Shown here: piece by piece, positions 1 to 6,320 of the stretch
Layout of the letters: the number at the start of each line of letters is the position of its first letter
How positions within the stretch are numbered: the stretch's first letter is position 1
Origin: Phycisphaerae bacterium
Lineage (GTDB): Bacteria > Planctomycetota > Phycisphaerae > Sedimentisphaerales > Anaerohalosphaeraceae
Direction of reading: 5' to 3'
Length of the DNA: 6,613 bases
Assembly (NCBI GenBank): GCA_003567095.1
Contig: PXAQ01000229.1
Coordinates: forward strand, 1 to 6,613
Made by a program: the position numbers and the translations under genes
The notes under the pieces: model-generated
What the model was told of the DNA's origin: nothing
Databases searched by the model: none
Seen by the model: only the letters and a program-made list of their open reading frames with translations

Positions 1-1047
1 CTGGCGGTGGAGTTGGGAATGGACCCGAGCGCACTGTTCCTGCAATATGAAGGCCTCAATCCGTCCGGATCGTTCAAGGACAACGGGATGACCGCGGCGT
101 TCAGCCATGCGACCATGGTCAAAGCTGCCGCCAGCGCGTGCGCCTCGACCGGCAACACCTCGGCCTCGATGGCGCTCTATGCCCATAGCTGCGGCCTGAA
201 AGCGACCGTCTTTATCGGCGAGGGCAAGATCGCCTTCGGCAAGCTGAGCCAGTCGATGGACTACGGCGCCCGGACGATCCAGATCGCAGGCGACTTTGAC
301 GATTGCATGCGGCAGGTGCAGGATGTCTGCCGCCAGTTGAACATCTACCTGGTCAATTCGCTGAACCCCTTCCGCCTGGAGGGGCAAAAGACGATTATGT
401 ACCGCATCATCGAGCAGCTTGGCTGGCAGGTGCCCGACTGGATCATCGTCCCCGGCGGCAACCTGGGCAATAGCAGCGCCTTTGGCAAGGCGTTTATGGA
501 ACTGAAGGCACTGGGCCTGATCGACCGTATCCCGCGCCTGGCGGTCATCAACGCCTTTGGCGCCAACACCCTGACCGAAATTTACAACGACAAAAAACTC
601 CGCTGGAACGGCGGGCATACCGATGACGCTGCCATCCAGGCCTATTTTAACCATCTGGACGCCACCGGCTACCGGCCGCACACCGTTGCCTCGGCGATTG
701 AGATTTCCCGACCGGTCAACCTGAAAAAATGCCTGCGGGCGCTGGAGGTGTGCGACGGCGTCGTACTGGCGGTGCCCGATGAGGAAATCCTCGACGCCAA
801 AGCCCAGATCGGCAAAACCGGGCTGGGCTGCGAGCCGGCCTCGGCGGCGACCATCGCGGGCCTCAAGCACCTCTTGGCCGACGGCACAATCGGCAAAGAC
901 CAGCGCGTCGCCTGTGTCCTGACCGGCCATCCGCTCAAAGACCCCAACGCCACCGTTGAGTATCACAGCAAAATGGCACGCCCGATGAGCAACCCCCCGC
1001 TGCGCACCGCCAACAACCTGGACGACATCATCGCCTTGATCCGGTAA
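1..1047 (+). CDS. thrC: Threonine synthase, C-terminal part (5' end outside window)
   Basis: PLP-dependent enzyme of fold type II that converts O-phospho-L-homoserine to L-threonine in the cytoplasm, the last step of threonine synthesis. The frame is open from base 1, so the start codon lies upstream; the GTG at position 7 is internal. The motif [11 protein letters not shown] carries the PLP Schiff-base lysine (codon 76-78). TGNTSAS follows, with the cofactor-contacting Asn at codon 154-156. The glycine-rich phosphate-binding loop GGNLGN lies at about 454-471. [10 protein letters not shown] segment (about 829-855) and the very characteristic TGHPLKDPN near the C-terminus separate it from threonine dehydratase or cysteine synthase. 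In the roughly 350-residue bacterial enzymes the lysine is near residue 60, so I infer about 35 missing residues, or more if an N-terminal extension is present. The gene ends with TAA inside a small hairpin. The family call is firm; the Planctomycetota-like wording is from memory. Confidence 0.93.
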   Translation: MAVELGMDPSALFLQYEGLNPSGSFKDNGMTAAFSHATMVKAAASACASTGNTSASMALYAHSCGLKATVFIGEGKIAFGKLSQSMDYGARTIQIAGDFDDCMRQVQDVCRQLNIYLVNSLNPFRLEGQKTIMYRIIEQLGWQVPDWIIVPGGNLGNSSAFGKAFMELKALGLIDRIPRLAVINAFGANTLTEIYNDKKLRWNGGHTDDAAIQAYFNHLDATGYRPHTVASAIEISRPVNLKKCLRALEVCDGVVLAVPDEEILDAKAQIGKTGLGCEPASAATIAGLKHLLADGTIGKDQRVACVLTGHPLKDPNATVEYHSKMARPMSNPPLRTANNLDDIIALIR

Positions 1048-1054
1048 AACCGGA
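1040..1054 (+). other. Small inverted repeat spanning the thrC stop codon
   Basis: Six bases (TCCGGT, 1040-1045) are repeated inverted as ACCGGA (1049-1054) around an AAA loop, and the TAA stop codon begins in the stem and ends in the loop. No T-run follows, so it is not a standard intrinsic terminator. It could stabilise the 3' end of the message or be chance. No better terminator is visible between thrC and the next promoter. Confidence 0.35.
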
Positions 1055-1149
1055 CCCAAGCAGCGTGTCTATCACAAATCGGCTTTGTCCAGCATAGTGT
1101 CGTGCACCTGTCGTTTGATGCCCCGGCTTGGCGTTTTGGAGACGAACTA

Positions 1150-1178
1150 TTGTTAATGTGCGTCAATGCCGATATAGT
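1150..1178 (+). promoter_or_regulatory. Sigma-70-type promoter for murJ
   Basis: A -35 box TTGTTA (1150-1155, 4 of 6 matches to consensus) and a -10 box TATAGT (1173-1178, 5 of 6) are separated by exactly 17 bases. Transcription would begin near 1185, leaving a leader of about 24 bases before the ATG at 1209. This position also argues against the longer frame that opens at the TTG at 1128, because that start would lie upstream of the promoter. Seen by eye; not scored against a background model. Confidence 0.6.
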
Positions 1179-1208
1179 ATCAGGCTTTTCAGGCACAGAT
1201 TGGCGTAT

Positions 1209-2825
1209 ATGATTAAGGGATTTCGACTTATAGCCGTCTTGACGGTGGTCAGCCGGGTGTTCGGGATGCTGCGGGACATGGCGTTTGCCTATTTTCTCGG
1301 GGCCGGGCTGATGATGGATATCTGGGTCATCGCGTTTAAGATTCCGAACCTGGGGCGGCGAATCTTCGGCGAGGGCGCGGCGACCTCGTCGTTTATTCCC
1401 GTCTACAGTGATCAGCTTAAAAAAAACCGCGCCGCCGCCTTCACGCTGGCCCACACGGTCGTGACAGTCATTGTCGTGCTGCTCAGCGGGCTGGTGCTTG
1501 CGGGGCTGGCGATTCTGGCCTACGTCCATCGCTATCACGCCCCGCTGGAAAGCACGCGGTTGATGCTCGTGCTGGCGGCGCTGATGCTGCCGTACATGGT
1601 GATGATCTGCACGGAGGCGATTTTGGCCGGGATTCTGCATACGCATCGGCATTTTGCCGCGCCGGCGGCGGCGCCGGTGGTGCTGAATGTCTTCATCATC
1701 GCAGCCTTGTGCCTGGGCGGCTGGGTGCTGGGGCTGCCCTCAGAGGCGCATCTGTTTTTGCTGGCCTTCGGGGTGCTGCTGGCCGGGATGGTGCAGGTGG
1801 GGATGCAGATTATCCCGATGCGCCGCCGCGGGCTGACGTTGCGCCCGGCCTGGCAGGTGCGATCCGAGCCGTTCAAGCGGATTTTATGGCTGATGGGGCC
1901 GATGATCCTCGGGATGGCAGTTACCCAGCTCAACACGCTGGCCGATGATATTATCGCCAAAACCCTGTCCGGCTCAGCGGAAAAGGGGGAGTTTTTTGTC
2001 CTGTTTGGCTCTCAGATACGCTATCCGGTGTGGGCCGGCTCGGTGGCGGGGCTGTTTTATGCCCAGCGGCTATACCAGTTTCCGCTGGGGGTACTCGGCA
2101 TTTCGCTGGCCACGGCGATTTTCCCGGTCTTAAGCGATGCCGCGGCCGAGAAGGATCAGGCCCGGCTGGCCAAAACGACGCTGCAAGGGCTTGGGGCGGC
2201 GCTTTTCCTGGCACTGCCCTCAACGGCAGGCCTGATCCTGGTGGCCCGTCCGCTGGTGGCGGCCATTTATCAGCGAGGCCAGTTTACCGCCGACGATACC
2301 CGTCTGGCGACGGGAGTGCTGATATTTTATGCACTGGGGCTGTGCGGGTATTTCATCCAGCAGATCCTGCCGCGGGTCTTTTATGCGCTCAAAAACTCCA
2401 AAATTCCCGCCCGCACGGCCGCAACAGCGGTAGTGCTGAACATTATCCTGAACCTGACGCTGATTTGGCCGTTGGGAGCAGCCGGCCTTGCGCTGTCGAC
2501 GGCGATTTGCTCGTATGTACAGGTGGCGATTTTGCTCTGGGTTTTGCGAAGGCACTGTCCACTTGGCCCGACTCGGGAGTTTTGGATGGTATTGTTAAAA
2601 ACGGTGATCAGCACAGCCCTGATGGCACTGGCCGGCTGGGGGGCGCTGACGTTACTGGCAGGGCTGCCGCGAACGACCGGCGGTCAGGTGAGCCGCATTG
2701 CCGTGCTGGTGGCTGTCTGCGGCGGCGTGTATACGGTCTCGTCCTGGCGGCTGAAAAACCCGATGCTGAAGTTGATTATCCGCCCGCGCCGCACACCCTC
2801 GGCTGGGCAGGTCAACGCTGAATAA
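1209..2825 (+). CDS. murJ: Lipid II flippase MurJ (MviN family)
   Basis: Integral membrane protein of the MOP superfamily that moves lipid II, the peptidoglycan precursor, from the inner to the outer face of the cytoplasmic membrane. It is 538 residues, somewhat longer than the 511-residue E. coli protein, and reads as a series of hydrophobic helices. The N-terminus has the family signature SRVFGMLRD, then FGEGA after PNLGRR. R16, R22, D37 and R50 line up with E. coli R18, R24, D39 and R52, and R287 in FYAQRLYQFPLGVLG lines up with E. coli R270, so the charged residues needed for lipid II transport are kept. Between helices 7 and 8 it carries about 25 extra residues (near 254-280). I chose the ATG at 1209 because family homology starts there and a promoter lies just upstream; the frame is open back to a TTG at 1128 with no homology. 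No clear Shine-Dalgarno sequence precedes 1209. The family call is firm. Confidence 0.93.
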   Translation: MIKGFRLIAVLTVVSRVFGMLRDMAFAYFLGAGLMMDIWVIAFKIPNLGRRIFGEGAATSSFIPVYSDQLKKNRAAAFTLAHTVVTVIVVLLSGLVLAGLAILAYVHRYHAPLESTRLMLVLAALMLPYMVMICTEAILAGILHTHRHFAAPAAAPVVLNVFIIAALCLGGWVLGLPSEAHLFLLAFGVLLAGMVQVGMQIIPMRRRGLTLRPAWQVRSEPFKRILWLMGPMILGMAVTQLNTLADDIIAKTLSGSAEKGEFFVLFGSQIRYPVWAGSVAGLFYAQRLYQFPLGVLGISLATAIFPVLSDAAAEKDQARLAKTTLQGLGAALFLALPSTAGLILVARPLVAAIYQRGQFTADDTRLATGVLIFYALGLCGYFIQQILPRVFYALKNSKIPARTAATAVVLNIILNLTLIWPLGAAGLALSTAICSYVQVAILLWVLRRHCPLGPTREFWMVLLKTVISTALMALAGWGALTLLAGLPRTTGGQVSRIAVLVAVCGGVYTVSSWRLKNPMLKLIIRPRRTPSAGQVNAE

Positions 2826-2850
2826 TTCACGATTTACTCAAAAGCGGCAA

Positions 2851-2879
2851 TTGACCTGCGCCGCAAAACGGGCTATAAT
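2851..2879 (+). promoter_or_regulatory. Near-consensus sigma-70 promoter for the YbaK-like gene
   Basis: TTGACC (2851-2856, 5 of 6) and TATAAT (2874-2879, 6 of 6) are separated by 17 bases, giving one of the best promoter matches in the window. Transcription should start near 2886, about 43 bases before the ATG at 2929. It lies between the murJ stop (2825) and the next gene, so the YbaK-like gene has its own start signal and need not depend on murJ transcription. It may also serve the exported protein gene downstream. Confidence 0.78.
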
Positions 2880-2928
2880 CAGGGTAGCGTGAGGTCTGAA
2901 TGGATAAATTCTGAAACGGAGGTGTCTT

Positions 2929-3390
2929 ATGAAAGTGATTGATTTTCTGGACTCCAAGGGTATCCATTATGAGCTGAGCCAGCATCGTCCGACGTTTACC
3001 GCTCAGCAAATGGCCGCCGAGGAACATGTGCCCGGGATGACGGTGGCCAAACCGGTGGTGGTGCGAGCCGACAAGACGTATTATTTATGCGTGCTTCCGG
3101 CCTGCTGCAAGATTGATCTTGACGCCCTGAAAGAGGCCGTGGGCGCCGCCGAGGTGGCACTGGCCGATGAAGACGAAATGGCGGAATTATTCGACGACTG
3201 TACGCTGGGCGCCGAGCCGCCGTTTGGCCACCTCTATGGGCTGGACACACTGATGGACGAGATACTGCGGGACAGTTCTTACGTGGTGTTTCAGGGCGGC
3301 ACGCACGAGTTGACGATCCAGATGGATATGGATGATTATGTCAAAGCGGCCCAGCCGAAGATATTGAGTTTCAGTTACCATATGCGTTGA
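2929..3390 (+). CDS. YbaK/ProX-type aminoacyl-tRNA deacylase (free-standing editing domain)
   Basis: A 153-residue cytoplasmic protein of the YbaK/prolyl-tRNA-synthetase-associated domain family. These proteins hydrolyse mischarged tRNAs such as Ala- or Cys-tRNA(Pro) in trans. The layout is typical: an N-terminal MKVIDFLDSKGI helix, HRPTFTAQQMA, then VAKPVVV with the conserved lysine K41 equivalent to the catalytic or substrate-binding lysine of the family. VLPACCKIDLDALKEA (about 55-70), the GAEPPFG loop (94-100) and a closing strand-helix region with QGGTHELTI (122-130) follow. The length is normal for a complete single-domain protein. The ATG at 2929 is set by a strong Shine-Dalgarno GGAGGT at 2918-2923 with 5-base spacing and by a promoter just upstream. 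Two adjacent cysteines, C59 and C60, sit in the LPACCK stretch where other members I recall lack them. Which tRNA it edits cannot be read from the sequence, so I give no gene symbol. Confidence 0.87.
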   Translation: MKVIDFLDSKGIHYELSQHRPTFTAQQMAAEEHVPGMTVAKPVVVRADKTYYLCVLPACCKIDLDALKEAVGAAEVALADEDEMAELFDDCTLGAEPPFGHLYGLDTLMDEILRDSSYVVFQGGTHELTIQMDMDDYVKAAQPKILSFSYHMR

Positions 3391-3400
3391 GACAGGATAC

Positions 3401-3418
3401 GAGCGGCAAGTATCGCTC
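3401..3418 (+). other. Weak inverted repeat between the deacylase and exported-protein genes
   Basis: GAGCG (3401-3405) is matched by CGCTC (3414-3418) with an 8-base loop. An overlapping alternative pairs GATAC (3396-3400) with GTATC (3410-3414). No T-run follows, so I see no reason to call it a terminator. The 81-base spacer also lacks a convincing promoter, so read-through from the upstream gene into the exported-protein gene is plausible. Confidence 0.25.
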
Positions 3419-3471
3419 CTGGCCACCCATAGGGACAACGGGTATTAGCATGCGTTTTTTGGAGGCCTTTT

Positions 3472-5820
3472 ATGGTCAAGCGTGGAGTTTTTGTTTTTAT
3501 TGTAGGGTTTTTGACATCGTCGATGTGGCCTTATGCCGCTGCGCGAGATGGTGCAGAGGGGATATTTTCACCGGTGACGGCTTCGGTTTTTGTCAAAACC
3601 GCACAGGAAATTGCCCGGGACGATGCCGGGACGATCGAATCGGCCAAGCGGTTTCTTGAGGCCGCCGAGATGCTGGAACGCAGCGGGGCCGGGCTGGCCG
3701 AGCCAATCCTGCGTATCGGCAGCGAAGGCTGTCTGGGTCACTCGGACTATTCTGAAAAGATGCGCGGGGCGCTGCGGTCTTACATTGGCCGCCATTACAA
3801 CCTGGAGCTTGCGATGTCGGCTGTGGGTTGCATGCTGTCGCAAATGGATACCCGTCAGGATCGCGAGGTGCTGCTGGACCAACTGCTGCGTCAATTTGGC
3901 AGAGTCGATAATCTGTTCGCCTCGGAACTTGCCGCCCAGCTTGGCGTCCTGGCGATGGAAAAAGCCGACTTGGAGACCGCTCAAGCGTATCTGGGTCAGG
4001 CCTATGCCCTGAATCCCTACAATGTGTTCGCGTTTGAGACACTCCAGCAGGTCTATGCGCAGCAGGATCTTGCGGTCAGCCACGATGCGTATGCAGTTCA
4101 TCTTCGCACGATGCTGGATGCCAACCCTTATGACTTGGCGACCGTCTTGAGCTATGCCCAAATGCTGATGCAGTTTGAGCGCTTTTCGCAGGCTGCCGAG
4201 GTGTATGAGTACGCCGACAGGGTCCACGGCCATCTTTTTCCGGATCGCCCGGCCCAGCCGAGACTGTATGTGCCGCTGCTGCTGAGCCACTACCATGCAC
4301 CGAATTCGCTGCGCCGATGCGCCGAGCTGGCCGAGCGGTTTCGCGAGGCGACGGAATTTGATTTGATGCTTGAGGCGATTGCCGGCCGCACCGCGGCAAA
4401 GCTCGGACGCGACGGCCAGGCGCGCAGCATCCTCGAACAGGCCGCGGAAAAAGCCGAACAGATGCTCGGCCAGGATGATCTGGCGCTGCCCATTTACCCC
4501 GAACATCTGGCGTGGTTCTACAGCTTTATTCTCGAGCGCGCCGATCATGCCCTGGCCTGGAGCAATCAGGCATACGCTCAGGCGCCGGATCGCCCCGGGG
4601 TGCGGCCGATTTTTGCCTATGCGCTGGCTGTTAATGAAGAGTTTCAGACGGCCAGAGAAATTGCCGAGCCCTATCAGCAAACCGATCCGATCGCCGCGAT
4701 CACGATGGCGCTGGTTCACCGCGACGCCGATAATCGCCAGGAAGCCCTTGACCTGCTTCGCGACGCAATCCGGATGGCCCCGGAGACCTTCGAGGCGGAA
4801 AAAGCCAGATCGGTACTGAACGATATGGGGGCTGACTACCATCGCTCGCCCGATGCCCAGAGGATTCAAGACGCACTGGAAGAGCGATTCGGGACGCGCG
4901 TTGTTCCGGTCTTTGTCGAGCCGCGGCAGCGATTCTCGGCCAAGCTGCTTTTCGCCAGCAGCGATATCCTGTACGGGACGGATTTTAACGCGCGACTGGT
5001 GATCGAAAACAACAGCTCTGCGCCGCTGGTGATCCAGGACGGCGGTATGCTGGGCGGGGCGGTTCGCGTCGATGTCCAGGTGCGAGGCGATCTGGACCGA
5101 CATATCCCCAATTTGCTGACCCAACGGGTCCGCCCCAATCGCCCGATCGCGCCCAACGAGCATATTTTTGTCCCGCTGGATCTGCGGACGGGCCCATTGC
5201 GTCGGTTGCTGGCCAGCCATCCGCAGGCGATGCTCGAGCTGGAATTTACAGTGTACCTGGATCCGGTTGTCCACGAGAACGGCATGGTCGAAAATGCGCT
5301 GCGCGGCACAGCGCCGGTACGCAGTACCTTGCAGCGTCCTCGAGTCAATCTGACGCGCGACTTTATGATGCAGCGGCTTGACGCACTGGCCACAGGCCGG
5401 GAGGGTCAGAAAATCCAGGCCGCACGGCTGTTTGCCGGACTGCTGGCCGAGCAGGAGTCGGTTGCCCGAGGCCAAGCCGATTATGGACACACGCGTGTTG
5501 AGCCGTCCTTGCTGATTGATGCGGTTCGGCATGCCTTGACGGATGAGAACTGGCGACTTCGGGTCCATACGATGGAGGCGTTGAGCGTCATAACGCTGCC
5601 GGGGGATTTTGCGCTGATTCAAACCCTTTCGGCCAACCTGACGCACGACCGCTGGCCGGTACGATTTATGACAACGTACCTGCTCAGTCGGCTGCAAGGC
5701 AGCGCATTCGATACGGTTCTGGACTGGAAGGCTCAATATGATGAACATCGCTTAACACGACGGCTTGCGGTCGCCCTGGGCGGAAAAGCCCCCGCCCAGC
5801 CGGAACGCGATTCGCGATAG
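3472..5820 (+). CDS. Exported TPR / beta-sandwich-like / HEAT-like repeat protein, function unknown
   Basis: I do not recognise this 782-residue protein as a named family. It has a clear signal peptide: K3-R4, a hydrophobic core at about 5-20, then Y-A-A-A with likely cleavage after A24, so it should act outside the cytoplasm. Residues about 150-440 read as TPR-like helical pairs. Examples are 151-191 (ending in A-Y-A-L-N-P-Y), 221-253, 301-333, 343-372 and 409-437 (ending in A-I-R-M-A-P). Residues about 487-600 are strand-rich, with alternating hydrophobics as in IENNSSAPLVI and LELEFTVYLDP, like an immunoglobulin-type or CARDB-type fold. Residues about 630-765 return to helices with a HEAT-like pattern (DENWRLRVHTMEALSVI, then THDRWPVRFMTTYLLSRL). 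No catalytic or metal-binding motif is visible; there are three scattered cysteines (C87, C120, C283). The ATG at 3472 has GGAGG at 3461-3465 with 6-base spacing, which fixes the start. A scaffold or adaptor role is inferred only from the repeats. Confidence 0.88.
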   Translation: MVKRGVFVFIVGFLTSSMWPYAAARDGAEGIFSPVTASVFVKTAQEIARDDAGTIESAKRFLEAAEMLERSGAGLAEPILRIGSEGCLGHSDYSEKMRGALRSYIGRHYNLELAMSAVGCMLSQMDTRQDREVLLDQLLRQFGRVDNLFASELAAQLGVLAMEKADLETAQAYLGQAYALNPYNVFAFETLQQVYAQQDLAVSHDAYAVHLRTMLDANPYDLATVLSYAQMLMQFERFSQAAEVYEYADRVHGHLFPDRPAQPRLYVPLLLSHYHAPNSLRRCAELAERFREATEFDLMLEAIAGRTAAKLGRDGQARSILEQAAEKAEQMLGQDDLALPIYPEHLAWFYSFILERADHALAWSNQAYAQAPDRPGVRPIFAYALAVNEEFQTAREIAEPYQQTDPIAAITMALVHRDADNRQEALDLLRDAIRMAPETFEAEKARSVLNDMGADYHRSPDAQRIQDALEERFGTRVVPVFVEPRQRFSAKLLFASSDILYGTDFNARLVIENNSSAPLVIQDGGMLGGAVRVDVQVRGDLDRHIPNLLTQRVRPNRPIAPNEHIFVPLDLRTGPLRRLLASHPQAMLELEFTVYLDPVVHENGMVENALRGTAPVRSTLQRPRVNLTRDFMMQRLDALATGREGQKIQAARLFAGLLAEQESVARGQADYGHTRVEPSLLIDAVRHALTDENWRLRVHTMEALSVITLPGDFALIQTLSANLTHDRWPVRFMTTYLLSRLQGSAFDTVLDWKAQYDEHRLTRRLAVALGGKAPAQPERDSR

Positions 5821-5925
5821 AAAACAGGGCATAACGGCTAAGATAGGGCTACATTTGAGCAATTTTCCGCTGCCCCAAAAAAATTTAAAAAAATTGGGAA
5901 TTTATGTTGAGTTGGCCCGAAAAAT

Positions 5926-5954
5926 TTCGTAACTTCTCTAACCTGTTACATAAT
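5926..5954 (+). promoter_or_regulatory. Candidate promoter for the ferredoxin-tRNA unit
   Basis: A CATAAT box (5949-5954, 5 of 6 to the -10 consensus) lies 17 bases after a weak -35 candidate TTCGTA (5926-5931, 3 of 6). An AT-rich stretch with two seven-base A-runs lies upstream at about 5877-5903 and could bend the DNA or help polymerase bind. The start would be near 5961, about 37 bases before the ferredoxin ATG. The weak -35 makes this less certain than the two upstream promoters, but some promoter is expected in this spacer. Confidence 0.42.
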
Positions 5955-5985
5955 GACCGTTAAAGACGTTAGAGGTTTAGATAGA

Positions 5986-5991
5986 AAGGGA
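5986..5991 (+). promoter_or_regulatory. Ribosome binding site deciding the ferredoxin start
   Basis: AAGGGA lies 6 bases before the ATG at 5998. The upstream in-frame ATG at 5953 has no such sequence and overlaps the candidate -10 box, so 5998 is the better start. Confidence 0.6.
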
Positions 5992-5997
5992 ACAACA

Positions 5998-6171
5998 ATG
6001 CCGGCAAAAGTGGATGCAGCAACATGTACGGGTTGCGAAGCATGTGTGGATTCGTGTCCGAGCGATGCGATTGAAATGAAAGACGGCAAAGCCATCATCA
6101 TCGTAGACAACTGCGTCGATTGCGGTGTGTGCGTTGATGAGTGCCCCGTCGAAGCGATTAGTATGGAGTAG
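5998..6171 (+). CDS. Small 2[4Fe-4S] ferredoxin (clostridial type)
   Basis: A 57-residue cytoplasmic electron carrier that binds two [4Fe-4S] clusters and passes low-potential electrons between redox enzymes. Two near-identical halves are visible: C10-x2-C13-x2-C16-x3-C20-P and C39-x2-C42-x2-C45-x3-C49-P. As in known clostridial-type ferredoxins, the fourth ligand of each cluster would come from the other half (C20 and C49). All eight ligands are present. The protein is acidic and its length matches the classic family of about 55 residues. The start at 5998 is chosen over the in-frame ATG at 5953 because of the Shine-Dalgarno sequence and because the homology begins there. The stop is only 9 bases before tRNA-Glu, so the two are probably co-transcribed and the transcript separated by tRNA 5' processing. 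Its redox partners are not in this window. It fits an anaerobic or fermentative host but does not prove one. Confidence 0.95.
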   Translation: MPAKVDAATCTGCEACVDSCPSDAIEMKDGKAIIIVDNCVDCGVCVDECPVEAISME

Positions 6172-6180
6172 TTCACTCCC

Positions 6181-6253
<73 letters not shown>

Positions 6254-6275
6254 AACTTTATAATCTTCGCTTTAT

Positions 6276-6320
6276 AAATCCATAAGTTTCTTCAAAAAAG
6301 AGGCTTATGGATTTTTTTTT
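6276..6320 (+). terminator. Strong intrinsic terminator after tRNA-Glu
   Basis: AAATCCATAAG (6276-6286) pairs perfectly with CTTATGGATTT (6304-6314). The stem can continue inward through TTTCTT (6287-6292) with AAGAGG (6298-6303), including two G-U pairs, to a 5-base loop (6293-6297). That gives about 17 pairs in total. A run of nine T (6312-6320) follows, the first three of which take part in the stem. It would end the ferredoxin-tRNA transcript. There is no comparable T-run for the opposite strand, so it is read as a + strand terminator. Confidence 0.88.

Noticed and set aside
1128..1208. 27-codon N-terminal extension of MurJ from a TTG
   Set aside because: The extension has no family homology, contains the predicted promoter, and would make the N-terminus unusually basic. 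The ATG at 1209 fits the family start.
963..1652. 229-codon open frame on the - strand across the thrC end and murJ start
   Set aside because: It overlaps two well-supported genes and the murJ promoter. The product is low-complexity (many Arg, His, Gln) with no recognisable motif.
2030..2821. 263-codon + strand frame inside murJ
   Set aside because: It is in a different frame from the membrane protein and its translation is a Gly/Ala/Arg-rich shadow, while murJ homology continues through the whole region.
3568..5748. 726-codon open frame on the - strand opposite the exported repeat protein
   Set aside because: It mirrors a + strand gene that has a signal peptide, a good ribosome site and coherent repeats. 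The antisense translation is rich in Arg, Gln and His with no domain pattern, as expected from the reverse of GC-biased codons.
5953..5997. 15-codon extension of the ferredoxin from the ATG at 5953
   Set aside because: It overlaps the candidate -10 box, has no Shine-Dalgarno sequence, and would add residues absent from clostridial-type ferredoxins.
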